Assembly: GCA_026419785.1 (NCBI GenBank)
Contig: JAODTK010005667.1
Location: 62,001 to 126,000 of the forward strand
Direction: 5' to 3'
Source of the DNA: Sclerodactyla briareus
Lineage: Eukaryota; Echinodermata; Holothuroidea; Dendrochirotida; Sclerodactylidae
Length of the DNA stretch: 64,000 nt
Shown here one piece after another: positions 35,758 to 48,074 of this stretch. How positions within the stretch are numbered: position 1 is the stretch's first letter; each line of letters opens with the position of its first letter. Both the position numbers and the translations under genes were made by a program. A model generated the notes under the pieces. That model was not told where the DNA came from. It did no database searches and was given only the letters and a program-made list of their open reading frames with translations.

Positions 35758-38700
35758 GAGTAAGACGGGTTACAAACAAGAATCTGCCACTCTCCCGTAA
35801 ACTGCCGTGGTTCCCCGTACATCACCTGGCCTTGTATTTGTCCGGTTGTCAGAATACAAACGTTATCATGGAAACCTTCGGCTATTGCACATAATAGTCG
35901 AGCGGACTCGAATGAAGCACATCATATTAAGGTTATCTGGAATTTTATTATAGAACATTTATTTGAGTCATTCACGACATGCGCGGAATCTGAAAATTGG
36001 TGATAAGTTATGTCAAGAAAACGGTCTTCGGAAGGGCCGAACACAATAACTCTATTGGATTTCGCATTTCGCATTCGACATAAAAGTCTGCTTTGATGGC
36101 GCAATTGCGTTTTAATTTGTGATATTTGGGGGGTTTAGAAGAATTTGTAACTTCTGAAAGAGCCAAAACCGTGAATTTGGTGCGGGTGGTTACGGACCCA
36201 TCGAATTTAAGGTTTTCACGATTTTGGAGTCCAAAGCAGGATACCTTCCAAAACCATCCGGGAGTTTGCACACATGGAAAAGGCCTTTTTTGGGGGGTTG
36301 CAAGGAAAACATGAAGACTGTCCCAACTTTCATGTTGCGTGCAAAATTTTTCTTTTGTGTCAAGGTCAAACACGGGTCAAATGAGGTCAACTGCTTACGT
36401 AACAAAAATTGGGTATAGTATAGAGAACCCCCCCCCCCCTTGAAAAATATACAGCAAATTAAAGCTTGTCCTGTCCTGTCCATGTCAGTGAGGGCATAGT
36501 TTTCGAGATACAATCTTTGAAAACGTTCTTTTTCCGCATATCAAATTTGATATGAGACCAGTTTCAAGGGTAAAAATGTCTCACGGAGAAACCCGACGCA
36601 CCGACCTCTAAACATGAAACTATTGGTTCAACTGGAAGAGATCCTGTGAAATTGGAAAACTGTTAGTGAACAGAGGCCAGGAATGGGTGAGGCGCTATAT
36701 CATGTAACGAACCGTATACACACACAGCATTGTACGTTCCTGTATGAGTACATATACGCGATGTCTGCAAACGTCAACGCGATTTTTCATAGCGCATACC
36801 CACATTGCTTCATTATAAAAACTAGGTTATTTAAGCAAACAGTTAGTAAGCAACCACAGCCAGTGTTGCTCTCACTTGTAATTTGGCAACACCCCAAACA
36901 TACCGAATCATTACTGGAGCACCATCGTATATAAGGCAAAACAATACAGCTATATGAGTCCGACAGAACACCATCCAAGTTGATATACGACACCACAGGA
37001 GAAACTAGCTGATTGATGTGAAGCTCGACTAGATCTCATCTCTCGAATTTCCAAATCATCACATGTTGTCATCTCACTTCCGTTGGTGAGAGATGCGAAG
37101 GGTAAGTGGCGATAAGGCTTCTCAGTTGGCATCCAACGTGAACGGGCGCTCCAGTCTCACAGCACAGAGCCTATGTGACGCCCCCTACACACGAAACAAA
37201 AACAATAGTTTGGAATTATAGGTCCCAATTACCCCCCCCCCCCATCATATTTAAATGGTTTAGTATCGACATCCGGTATTATAAAGCAGAATGAGCATTT
37301 TTGCAAAGGTATCTCAGGGGAACGGTTATGAAGATATACAAGATGTGGTTTAACACTCTGGCCTCTTGCAGTGCTTCGTGCGCCGGCTACTAATTTTGAT
37401 ATTCAGCCTTTGCTGGCTTTGCGGAGATACCTTTACAGAGAAATAGGTACAGCGTGTAACTAACGTACCCATGGAATGTCGTGGCAGTAAATATAGAGCA
37501 CATATGCAAATGCTTGTTATTCAAGTGTGTACAGGGAAACGAACTCTACCAGCGTTACACGCAATTATAGAGTATGTAAGCTATCGTACTCCATATGATA
37601 CTCGTAGTTGGCGTGTAGAAGCTCTCGAGAATAAATTTGCTGTTACGTTTTTGTCGTAAGTAGGAAATAATAATTTGACGTGACCAAAACTGAAACTGAC
37701 TGGTTTTGGCCATGTTGAAAGTTACTAATTGACCTCTGGCAAAGACAAAACACGTAACGTAAATTGGTGAAACCGAGTTACAATAGGCACAGTGCAGCGC
37801 TGCAGAGATAAACTCGGAAGGTTTGAAGACTGGAGTCGCCTATGAATATTGCGTAACGCCACTAGGAATTATAACGTGGAACCTATCCTATAACCGTAAT
37901 GAATTGACGCAGCTATTACTTCAGCATGCCGTGTATACCAGCAGGCATATATACAATGGAAACGGGCACTCAAGTTGCATTGAATTGTGCTGATAAAAAA
38001 AAAAAAAAACCATGGGCGGCCGAAAAATGAAGAAGTGTCTCTAACTCGCAAATCATACCGATGATACGTCTATATACAGATACAAAAATGAACTTCAAAG
38101 CATTTGGTCATTTTGGTGATTATAAGACTGATGAAGTGAAGGAAATTGTATGCTTCAAAACCTAGAGAGAGATGAACTACTCTCGTCGCTGTGAGCATGG
38201 CAGCTACTGGATGCTGAACGAAGCCACGTGACCTGTAAAATAGCGCTGCATCTAGTAATAGTGATCGCATCGATGCATGGAGCTATTATAATAACCTATA
38301 CAGTTACATATATTCATGGCGATAGGTGTTCCTTCAATTTCTCAGCGAATTTGTATGTGAATTTAGAACGTTTATTCAAAATCCCATCATGCAAACGTGG
38401 TTATATGATAGGGTATTTTTTACAGTGATATCGGGGTCTGTAATTAGTATTTTGTATGAATATTTGAATCTTGATTCCATTAAGTGTTTTGGTGTACATG
38501 AAGGGACATAACTGAGTTATTTATCGGAAGGTATATCAAAGTCTGTATATTAGTTTAACAGTTGTTTGCATGGAGGAATATACCGATATTATAACGCGTG
38601 CATGCGCAGAGAGTTAAAAACCGGGTCAGTGTTTTAATTTTTCTGTGAAAGCATTTCATGGCAGAGTGGAAAACCAGCAAATCTATGGAGACTTTGCGGG

Positions 38701-39103
38701 AACTTTAGAAGCATGTACATGTCCACCAACTAATATAATAGTTGGTGTGAGTCAGTCATTTGCCCCAGCGATAGGCCCCTTACTGGAATATTGACTTCCG
38801 CCAATGTTTGGAAAGAATCATGCTCCCTGTGAGGAGTATAAACCCCCTGTTGCTTTCACGGTTGGGTTAATTGTCATCTTTGCAAGTCGCGCAAATGATC
38901 ATACGGATCATAGTGTCCCCACCCACTTGGCCAGTTGGCAGGTTGGAAAATTACACAACCATTTAGCACTGTACTGACGCGGAATTTTTACTTGATTATA
39001 CTGATTGATTTTTCGTCCCTCGACGAGTCAGCGGAATCCATGCAGTCTTGACAGAGTGTTTGTATGCGTGTATGTAGCCTGATATGTATGACGTCCAGAT
39101 TAT
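35758..39103. other. Intergenic stretch without recognised genes
   Basis: Contains C runs at 36427-36439 and about 37232-37243 and an A run near 37997. Short frames such as the one at 36008-36373 minus show no family resemblance. Confidence 0.4.
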
Positions 39104-39190
39104 TAACACGATAACTCGACCCCACCTGGATGAATGAAGTTCATACTTGGTATGTGGATTCTCCATAAGGAGTTCATGTTTTCGGGATGA
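39104..39190. repeat. Dispersed repeat with 'TTCATACTTGGT' core, copy 2
   Basis: Matches 11996-12085 in order and orientation. The opening ACGATAACTCGAC word occurs again at 39372-39384, immediately at the front of the LINE remnant. Confidence 0.55.
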
Positions 39191-39380
39191 GTCAATAGCC
39201 ATCTGAGGTTAATGGAATTTAAAATCAGGAAATCATGTCTCCACGATACACAACGTCTAAAAATGCTTCGTTCCGATTAAGTTGAAAGCTTCCTTATACT
39301 TTGCTGTTTTTTCGTGTGAATCGGCGGTCGTATGGGAAATTTTCAATTTTAATCAGTTGCAACTTGTTAATACGATAACT

Positions 39381-41612
39381 CGACATACGCTCGATCTGAT
39401 CATTACATCAGATAAATCGTCGTTCGTTTGGAACCTTCATGTTAAAACCGGTTAAAATCCGACTATAATGCTGCAATGTGCAGCACTCACTTCGCCAGAC
39501 CGGCTGCGACGAAAACCACCACACGTGTACTATGTACCGCTCTATCGATATCCACCAACTCGGGTTATAACTCCCGTTATAACTCTCGACTTGTAACTCG
39601 AGACATAAGACCTTCAACCATGATCATGAACAATGTTAATTCGCTAACGGAACTGTATGATAGAGTCTTGTCAGAATTGATGGACAAACACGCTCCCGAA
39701 AAGACACGAAAAAAACACGGGCGTTCTTCGTACGAACAACAATAAATGCGCAGGGCTGAACGGAAGTGGATTACTTCTGGTCTCGAAGTTCACAAGCTGC
39801 TTTTCCACCAGGCAGGCATCTGAGTACATGCTTCTCTTGGAACGCACAAAGGAAAAATTTCCATCAATAGGTTTTGAACGCCGATGCCTGTGATCTCTTC
39901 AAGATGGTTGACAGTCGTTGTGCGTCGTTAATTCTTCAGGCTCCCTTCCATCCCATCAATCTTCTCAGACATTAAAATTTGCCACATAATTCAATAACAA
40001 AGTGAGAATAGGCGATATTGAACCGGCGAGATCATTCAAATTCGTGGAAAGTGATTGTGGAGGTCTCCCAAATCGGAACTTCGCCAACTTCCAACCACTA
40101 ACTGACTGTATAATAACAAACATTATCTCCCTCACAAGCTTCTTGGTTCATCATTGCCACCTGGCTACTAAGCAATGCCTGAATGAACTTCCTGTAGTTA
40201 AGAGTATATTCAACCTAACGTCTAATCTCTAACGTCTAGTATTTTCCTTGACTCATTTAAACACGCAAACGTAGTGCCTCTGCTGAATCCTGATGATTTC
40301 AAAAACTATCGCAGTATATCCAATCTTAAATTCGTTTCGAAAGCCATTGAGAAGGCTGCTTCCATCAGACTCCAGGCGTATCTCAAGGAGTACAGCCAGC
40401 TTCCTGCATATCAAAGTGGATACCGCCAAGATCACAGCACGGAATGAGCACTTCTTCGTGTCTAGAACGACCTGTTACTGGCCGTCGACAGAGAGGATGA
40501 AGCCCTATTGGTCCTACTGGACTACAGCGCCGCATTTAACACTGTTGACCACGACATTTGATCTGTCTTTTGAAGAACCAGTTCAACATAACCAGCTCCG
40601 CGCTTAAGTGGTTTTTGAGTCCTACACCAACAGACGAACTCGATCCGTCACCATTGGCGAGAATTCCTCCGACCCTGTCTCCCTGTCCAGTGGCGTACCC
40701 CAAGGGGGGACGGTCCTTGGTCCACAATGTTCACGATGTACACCTCTCCACTAAAGAGGATAGAGATGAAGGTATTGACATTATTTTCATGCTGACGATA
40801 CACAACTGTACGTTGCTCATACTCCCGACGATACTAATGATAGTGTCCAAAGGCTTGAATCATGTATAAGTCGTGTTAAAGAATGGTCAGTTGAAAACAC
40901 GCTTTCTTTGGATGACAGTAAGACTGAAGTAATTCACGATTCATCCCGCGATAGACCAACCACGCATATCCCTTCCATCGATGAACATCTGTCCATGGCC
41001 TCGCAAGTTAACCTCATCTGCAAGAAAGCGGCTTTTGACTTTCGTAAGAATGGCAGAAACAAGAAGTATCTGACCAAAATAGCATTGAAATATTAGTTGA
41101 TGCTTTGTCACCTCACACATTGATTGCTGTAACAGCCTTCTTTACGGTCTTCCTGATTCTCAGATTGCCAAGCTCCAGCGCATTCAAAATTCTGTCGCCA
41201 GATTGATCACTCTCTCCAAAAAGAGTGATAGCATTTTTTTTCCCACACTGGTACTGCCCCTATATATATTTCTGATTTGATAACTGTTAAGCATCCTAGT
41301 CGTTCCTTGAGATTTAATGCTGCATCTCTTCTGCAAAGATGAACCACCCGCGTTGCCCCTTACCGGGGGAGATCTTTCAGCTTTGCAGCCCCGGACTTGT
41401 GGAACTCCTTACCTGCACATATAAGGAACGCTTCGTTTGTCGACAGCTGTCAAGCAGTTAACACGCTTCTTAAAATACACCTATTCAATTCCTGGGTTAT
41501 TTTTGCTTGTACATTGACGTATATACACTACTTATTGTTGTTTCTGCTGTACAGCGCGTCGAGATCTTTGATGTAATGCGCTATATAAAAACGTATTATT
41601 ATTATTTATAAA
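39381..41612 (+). mobile_element. CR1/L2-like non-LTR retrotransposon, 5'-truncated
   Basis: The copy begins with the end of the endonuclease (RHTLDLIITSDKSS at 39381). It then gives, in shifting frames, VVPLLNPDDFKNYRSISNL near 40.28 kb, LPAYQSGYRQDHSTE near 40.4 kb and LLDYSAAFNTVDHDI near 40.52 kb. VSLSSGVPQGG follows near 40.69 kb, then the catalytic FHADDTQLY at 40785-40811. Downstream are RKIGRxRKYLT-like and CNS-LYGLPDSQIAKLQ-like blocks. A C-terminal RSFSFAAPDLWNSLPAHIR lies at about 41.37 kb. The copy ends with TGCGCTATATAAAAACG and an (ATT)n tail, as expected for the 3' end of this group. Many frameshifts make it inactive as written. Confidence 0.88.
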
Positions 41613-42099
41613 TTGATAATTCTTACAATTATTAATTATAAATTGTATTAATAGTCGAAAAATACCAATAAGAGAGACTCAATAGAGGTGAAAGGAATGG
41701 AGGGTTGGGTATAATTCATGTGTTATGCTTTTGGTTTTATTGAACAAGACCATACAAGATTATCAGTTTGGACCTCAACACCTTGTAGGTTTTTGTAGGT
41801 TTTGATTGACCACTACGAGGATTGAGTTCTATTTTTCGATATTACTAAAAGTAAACAACCTCCCTTTGCCTTAACATTAACGGGGACAGAGGAACTTCTT
41901 GAACGTCAGTAATTGCCAATTTTTCAATCGTTCAGTTATTTCGCTAGGTGTAGATTTTCATTCGCAACCGAATGCAATATAAATGTATAAATAAGGAAAT
42001 GGTTAGGAGAATGTAATTTCTTTAAAGAGTCAATTACTATGCCCTATCCCTCAATTCAGTACAATGTACCAAAGACGAGGAGCCTGCTAAAACTCGGAC

Positions 42100-42860
42100 G
42101 AGTAGGCAGCGTTTTACTGTACAAAACTACGAACTGACGTGTAACTTTTACTTTTCCAAGAATGACACTGTGACCTGAGGTCCACTAGCACTAATTCGGG
42201 TGAGGTTATGGATTAGAGGTATGTAGCTTACAAGAACAAAGGAAGTCAAAGGCCATGAGGATGTTGTAAACTGTTCAAGCAGGGCTGTCAATAATGTTTG
42301 ACCCATTGTAGTTTTTGTGGCAAATTGGCAGAAATCTGATTCCAGGTGAGTCTTTCGTACCCTAACTAAACCGCCCAGTGGCTCCGCTTTGGGGCTATTC
42401 TGCAAGTTCAAGGCTAGAATAGCCTGAGCCCGCGCTTATTTCTGCCCTGTGTTCAGGAAGGCGACATATTACTGTACAAACTGGCATGTGCAGGAAAATC
42501 CCGAGTGAATACTATGACTTGGGGACACAGTGATACTACTACTTTCTTTGGAAGGGATGGCATTTATTGGGAAGCATGGGGTATGAGGTCCCTCCTGCTC
42601 CAGTCAGCCAGTTTTTCATGTAGGCAACATTTCATCGAAACAAACTGTGCGCGCATTTAAAACAAAATCTGGAGAAGGGCATAGGCAATAATATCCCTTC
42701 CCTTTCAAACTGCCTTTTAAAGCGATGTGATTAAATAAATGAGAAGGTAGGTGGAATAAACGAAGAGGTATCTAACGAGGTCGACCTGGGGTTCGAAGCC
42801 ATGCAGATGAGGGTTAGCTGTACAAGTAGGCAACATTTTATTGTACAAACTGGCATAAAT
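42100..42860. repeat. Four diverged copies of an AGGCAACATTTTACTGTACA module
   Basis: AGGCAGCGTTTTACTGTACAA at 42103, AGGCGACATATTACTGTACA at about 42459, AGGCAACATTTCATCGAAAC at about 42622 and AGGCAACATTTTATTGTACA at about 42829 are followed by AAACT and often GGCAT. Spacing is irregular (about 355, 165 and 205 bases), so it is not a clean tandem array. Confidence 0.55.
42770..42810 (+). repeat. pol III B-box-like segment
   Basis: GGTTCGAAGCC at 42790-42800 fits the B-box consensus GGTTCGANNCC exactly and is preceded by TCTAACGAGGTCGACCTGG, as in the 3' half of a tRNA. No convincing A box lies at the right distance, so a SINE fragment or tRNA relic is likeliest. Confidence 0.35.
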
Positions 42861-43141
42861 TGAACATGTCCTCAAAAAAGGAGTATATAGGATACCTTTC
42901 AAGTAGCCCATCACATGTATATTGCACAGACAAAAAAAAATTCTCCCCATTCCGTCAGACCCCTAAAGTGTTCGATTGCCCGAGATATATGAAGATTACC
43001 TTTCAGTGACCTGACTGACCTAGACCTGAAATCACTTCCTTTCCGTGTATGCAACCCACATATACGAATACTATTTCATATATGCTTCCGTTCACTTATC
43101 ATCGTGGGGAAACGCTTTTCATAGATTGACCTCTCCTGTTG

Positions 43142-43850
43142 ACCCCCCCCCCCCCCCCTCCTAGGAAAAAACTTCAATTGATACCAAGAACAATACCGGT
43201 TCTTCCCTACACGGGGGAAATCTACCTACCAACTATGAACGTGGTACATGCTTGCGTTCTCTTCGGTAATATCGCGTGTAAACGATCCGGACCAAGTGTC
43301 AAACAACATACACACGTACATATGTACACACGTACACATGCCACACGTACGTACACACATACATACGCGCGGGCGCGGCGCACAGACGCATGACTGCGTA
43401 GAGTTTTTATGTTCGCCAAGAAATGAAAAAGGCGAGCATGTAGAGAATTTTACGTACCAATTATGGCCTATGAAGGTGCACGAAATTTCTGAGCGGATCG
43501 GGCTATCCATACTAGACAGCTCCAAAAGGAGCTCGGAGTATAGCGTCGGTATTTAAAGAGACGACCTAGCGTTATGCCGCCCCCCCCCCCCCCCCCCCCC
43601 CCCCCCTAAGCACTACACTATGGAAGCGGGGCCGACGTATGAGAGGGGCGAACATCCGAATCTGCAAAATTTTTTTTGTTCACTCGGGCTCAACCATCAT
43701 GGTCACCAACAATCCGGAGAGCGCCAGCTTTCTCGAAGTCCCTCTAGATCAGTTCAGATAAGAAAGACGATCACGGCCCAGGACAGGAGTAAACATGTGA
43801 CAACGAATGTTGTGGGGGGGGGGGAGGGGGAGGGGGGGAGTAGATGTTCC
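43142..43850. repeat. Cluster of simple tracts: C runs, CA/GT repeat, G-rich block
   Basis: A C run (about 43143-43159) is followed by a CACACGTACA-type alternating purine-pyrimidine tract (43307-43370) ending in GCGCGGGCGCGGCGC. Then come 27 consecutive C at 43580-43606 and a G-rich block with several runs of five or more G (about 43814-43839). The alternating tract could adopt Z-DNA, and the C and G runs i-motif or quadruplex forms. No gene overlaps. Confidence 0.8.
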
Positions 43851-44021
43851 TCAAATCTTCGTTGACAAAAAACACGTCCTGCAGCGGCGCAGCGGTTAGG
43901 CAAGATTTTCAATAGAAAATTGCACTAAAGTCAGTTACAGCTGTAGGAATAACATGGGGGTCTGTCAGAGGTCCCACAACGCCAAATTCATGAGAGATGC
44001 TCCGAGAACAACGGACGCAAA

Positions 44022-44215
44022 TTATATATATATTATATATATATATATATATATTATATAATATAATATATATATATATATATATATTAATATATCAATA
44101 TATATCTCTATGACGCAAATTTCATAATATATATATCTATATATCTAATATATATATATAATATAATTATATTATATATGATTATATAATATATATCTAT
44201 ATATATATATATATT
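44022..44215. repeat. Interrupted (AT)n array
   Basis: Nearly 200 bases of TA/AT dinucleotides are broken by TATTA, ATCT and one short unique segment containing GACGCAAATTTCAT, which repeats the GACGCAAAT word found just before the array. Confidence 0.9.
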
Positions 44216-44374
44216 CTACAACCCCAAAGCCATCGTTATGGCCAGATACAGGATTTCTGATTGGCTAATCCCAATAACAGTCAGCTGTTCATAGTAACAC
44301 AACAATCGGAATACTTGCTCGATTTGCTGCGTTTTAAGTAAAAGCAGTACTTTTAAACGCGAATGTAAGGATGC

Positions 44375-44620
44375 GTGAGCCTTTGGAAGTTTATGTTTAC
44401 ACGCGCAGATCCGGCTCAGTATAGGCGCTCTTCAGAGGGCGTACGGCCTCAACGGAATACAAAACAGAGCACCGCGCGCGCTCGTTGCATGGAAGACGCC
44501 ATGTTCACACACCGCGCAGCACCCTCGGTTTGGCAGGCGTGTTTGTATTGCGTCTCCGTGGAAGTACGCACAGCAGCGCACTGCCAATCTTTTTGTGTTA
44601 TGGTACGCAATGCAATTTAC
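44375..44620. other. CpG-rich patch between AT arrays
   Basis: This 250-base patch is dense in CG dinucleotides (CGCGCGCTCG near 44475, ACCGCGCAGC near 44511). It holds an inverted GGCGCTCT/AGAGGGCG pair near 44423-44440. A TGATTGGCTAA word, an inverted CCAAT box, lies upstream at 44257. An 84-codon frame crosses it without recognisable motif. It could be a small promoter or an element end. Confidence 0.3.
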
Positions 44621-44824
44621 TTCGATTGAACCAACACAATAGTTACCCTAGCTCTTATTTACTGTTGGGAGATACAAAGCTATGATCTAGAATACAGTAT
44701 CTCTAATCGTGTGGATAATTCTTGTTGCGTGGTTGGACTCGGAATTTGCCTAATACCGAACTCGGCTGCGCCTGTCCGTTATTCCTAAATTCAGAGTCTC
44801 GATTGTTTCACCATAAAATTCTCC

Positions 44825-44975
44825 ATAATATATATATAGATAGAATAGCTATATATATATATATTATATATCTTTATAATATATATATATATAATATGAT
44901 ACTATATAGATATATATATTATAATATTAATTATATATATATATCTATATATAGTAAGATATGATATATATAGGA
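44825..44975. repeat. Interrupted (AT)n array
   Basis: Short AT dinucleotide runs alternate with ATAG and TTATA slips over about 150 bases. Confidence 0.9.
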
Positions 44976-45119
44976 CAGAGAGATTCGCAGTTCAGTCAGG
45001 CTCTTCTGAATATTTATTTTACACCGTGCGATCCAACAGAAGTGCGACGCCAAGCGGACAAATTCACACGGACTCACGACGGTAGCTCAAACGTCTCACT
45101 AGAAACTTGCCCTACCTTT

Positions 45120-47160
45120 TACAAATGAAGATGTCATTTGCCACTCATCTCAATACCGACCAACCAAAGATGAACCTGGAACTAAGTAGACATGGTCGAA
45201 CTTCGCCTATTCAACCACCATTTCTTAACAACGGATGTGTTTACTAGCTTTGAAACTTATTCACCAGTGTTTACGCGATAACTTGAAGAACCCAGCAGAT
45301 GACAGTTTTGTGAGTCAGGTTGATATCTTGGCACAGTATGCTGTGAACTACAGGCCCTTGAACGCTGGATCTCAGAAAATTCAAAATACTCAAACGTTTA
45401 AAAACCATCCCAATAACGTATATTGGAAACCGGACAAGGTTTAATGGTGGGTCATGTCAACGTCGAGATTTACTTGGAGGGATTCGTAACATTTTGAAAT
45501 GAGAGACAAAGGTCAAGAAATTGACGCCGACCCCAAGACGGTGCAGAGAGGCGGCACTACGAGATTTTTGCGCCAACTCAAAAAACTAGGGTTTCATCCA
45601 GAAATTCTACAAGAATATCTACCCATCAGGATCCCGACCTGCCAGGATCTACGGTATTCCCAAAACCCACAAATCGACTACTGATGGTGAGATTCCTCCC
45701 TTCTGCCCGATCGTCTCCACATTTGGCACTTCAATTACCGCGGATAAGTTCCTGGTTGATTTGGTTTCACCTCACATCTGGTACAACTACAGCATACCAG
45801 GACTTCAACCTTTGTGAAAAATATTGCTTCTTTAAATACATCTGAATTATTGGTATCATACGACGTTTCGAGTCTGTTCACAAATATTCCCTTGGTTGAG
45901 ACCAATAGACATTGCTGTTGAGCTATTCTCGACAATGACCATGACATTAAAATCAATAGAAACGATCTTAGGAAACTCTTTCTATTTGCGACCTCCCAAA
46001 CTCCACTTCCTGTTTGATGGGATATATTCCGATCAGGGTGAGTGGGGTTGCTATGGGGTACCTTTTGGTCCTGTACTTGCCAACCTGTTTCATGGGTAAT
46101 TTGGAGAAACAAATGGATGGATTGACCCACACCCCCCTGTTCCCCGTGTATTATCGTATGTATGTTGATGATGTTTTTGCCTTTTCAGGAATGAAGGGAA
46201 CCAAGCTATAGATTCCTTCGCCTTTCTGGATGTTTTCTTATGAATAAATGACATTGCAGCAAGTCGATTTTTTTTATATACAGCCTAGTTACAATGGATT
46301 GCTAAATAATTTTTTCAGTTTTATTACCTTTATTACAAAACTGGTTGGTCAGGTGTTTGGTAGACCAAACCTACAGAATAAATAATACATGGATAGGATT
46401 GACAGAGACCTCAAACAGCTTTTTCTACCCTCAGTAGAAATCAATCCCAGCCACTTTTGACAAAAATTGTTAAATCGTATCTCAACAATAAGGTGGTACC
46501 ACTTGAGATTTCACATCTTCCTAATGTCACTGTCAGTATTTCAAATTCCTTTGTGGGAAAACACCGCCAAACATGTCGAATCTAGGCGCAGTGATTTTGA
46601 TTCGTGTTATTGCAATGACATTGGATGTTAACTTATCTTCACCTGTTTTAAAATAAGTAATATGCTCAGTGCTAAGGACCCGATTCACTATGTGTTCGAT
46701 CCCTGGGTCTATAAGTCAGTGTGCAAACCGTAATGTTTGTTATATTGGTAAAACCCACCTCCAATTGACCCACTAGGGTAACACGAACACATACACAGGG
46801 ACAAAGCCTCGCCACCATGTAAAGCATATCATAGTTCCCCAAGTGCAAGTCCAGTTGCACCCCGATTGCTCTCGTATAATAGATTCAGCTCCACCCACAT
46901 GCACTAGACTAAAACAAGCCTTCACATTCATTTCTCAAAAACCCAGTTTAAAAAGGCAAATCGAGTTTGCCCCTATTGAAATATTCAGATGATCGATTTC
47001 CACTTTGCTGTCCGTTGGTCAGGGCGGAATCCGTTCTGCTTCGCATAATTCCGCCGCTAGTCGGCAGTTACGTATATTTGTCATTACTATCGTACATCTG
47101 AAGATGGAAGCTGTGCCTTCGAAAACGTTGTGTTGTTTTGTAATATAGTAGCATTGGAAC
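45120..47160 (+). mobile_element. Penelope-like retroelement (RT plus GIY-YIG-like region)
   Basis: The plus strand encodes the distinctive Penelope-clade reverse transcriptase in broken frames: NPADDSFVSQVDILA near 45.3 kb, RPARIYGIPKTHKSTTDG near 45.63 kb, FLVDLVSPH near 45.75 kb, LLVSYDVSSLFTNIPLVET near 45.85 kb, LFLFATSQTPL near 45.97 kb, a YGVPFGPVLANLF block near 46.06 kb and the catalytic MYVDDVFAF at 46158-46184. Downstream, NRNVCYIGKTHLQLT (about 46.73 kb) begins a GIY-YIG-like endonuclease region that continues HHVKHI, SRIIDSAPP, LKQAFTFISQKPSLKRQIEF and stops at about 46.99 kb. Order and motifs are those of an endonuclease-bearing Penelope-like element. Frameshifts and an in-frame stop in the endonuclease make it non-coding as read. 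Confidence 0.85.
47083..47152 (+). ncRNA. Hammerhead-ribozyme-like fold at Penelope-like 3' end
   Basis: CUGAAGA at 47098-47104 fits the hammerhead CUGANGA box. It is followed by a GAAG/CUUC stem (47107-47110 with 47117-47120) and directly by GAAA at 47121. TACTAT and TACA upstream (47085-47090, 47093-47096) pair with ATAGTA and TGTA downstream (47145-47150, 47139-47142), which would form stem I with a small internal loop. Stem III is weak, and a mismatch lies at the foot of stem I, so activity is doubtful. Hammerhead motifs are established in Penelope-like terminal repeats, which supports the reading. Confidence 0.5.
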
Positions 47161-47205
47161 TTTGTTGTAAATACATATTTATTTTTTTTTTGGGGGGAGG
47201 CTAAG

Positions 47206-47229
47206 ATCTATATATATATATATATATAT

Positions 47230-47267
<38 letters not shown>

Positions 47268-47270
47268 TTA

Positions 47271-47322
<52 letters not shown>

Positions 47323-47359
47323 TATATATATATTATATATATTATATATATATATATAG

Positions 47360-47391
<32 letters not shown>

Positions 47392-47415
47392 TATATATAT
47401 ATAATATATATATAT
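47206..47415. repeat. (AT)n array beside the Penelope-like element
   Basis: About 205 bases of AT dinucleotide with phase slips (AATA, TTATA, AGAT) begin shortly after the Penelope-like 3' end and a T9/G6 stretch. Confidence 0.95.
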
Positions 47416-47419
47416 GACG

Positions 47420-48065
47420 CATGAATAAGTCCACGTATACTCCAATGATATTGATCAGGAATACGGTGATCATCGTGGGAACAGAAAAAGTACAGGTAAA
47501 CACACTGGATAACGGAAACACGATCTTATAGTCAACGAGAGACTAAGCAGTCACTTTATTGCGTGAGTATGTATGCTGTATTTTTGTGCATGTCTGATTG
47601 GATTCCCAGCGTAATTTTCGGGGTTCATAGACTGGTCATAATGTGCTCAGTTGAAATATTCCACATCAATTTTCGGAAATTTGTTAGTTGACATGAGTGC
47701 TTCGGGACTATGTAATTTTAAACATGAGTTGGGATATTTGTATGGTGAATAAATCAATGATATGCCTCTCTGCAGATTGTCTTGTCTTGTATGCCTTTAG
47801 TAACTCTACTGCGACACATCATGGTGTATTTGTTCCAAACGAACAGCGGCCATTATGAGACTGAACATGACCGCCGTGCAGTGAAGATGAGGTTTTATGT
47901 GAAAGTGACTATCGGAGAGATATGTTTCCGATTGAACGGGGTACCTCTTCTCTTGTATTTTTTTATTCACTCGGGGTAAGATTATTGCAAGATATTGATT
48001 CACCCAGATTTCATTTTACACGGTAAATTGTGTGCAGTGGCGGTTATAAATACATAATCAAGGGG
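47420..48065. other. Unassigned stretch
   Basis: No exon, repeat family or RNA gene recognised. Overlapping 65-codon frames on both strands near 47.8-48.0 kb lack motifs. Confidence 0.4.
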
Positions 48066-48074
48066 GTATGATAA

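Noticed and set aside
43142-43400. CRISPR-like or telomeric repeat
   Set aside because: The CA/GT and C-run tracts are plain low-complexity sequence, and the window is eukaryotic.
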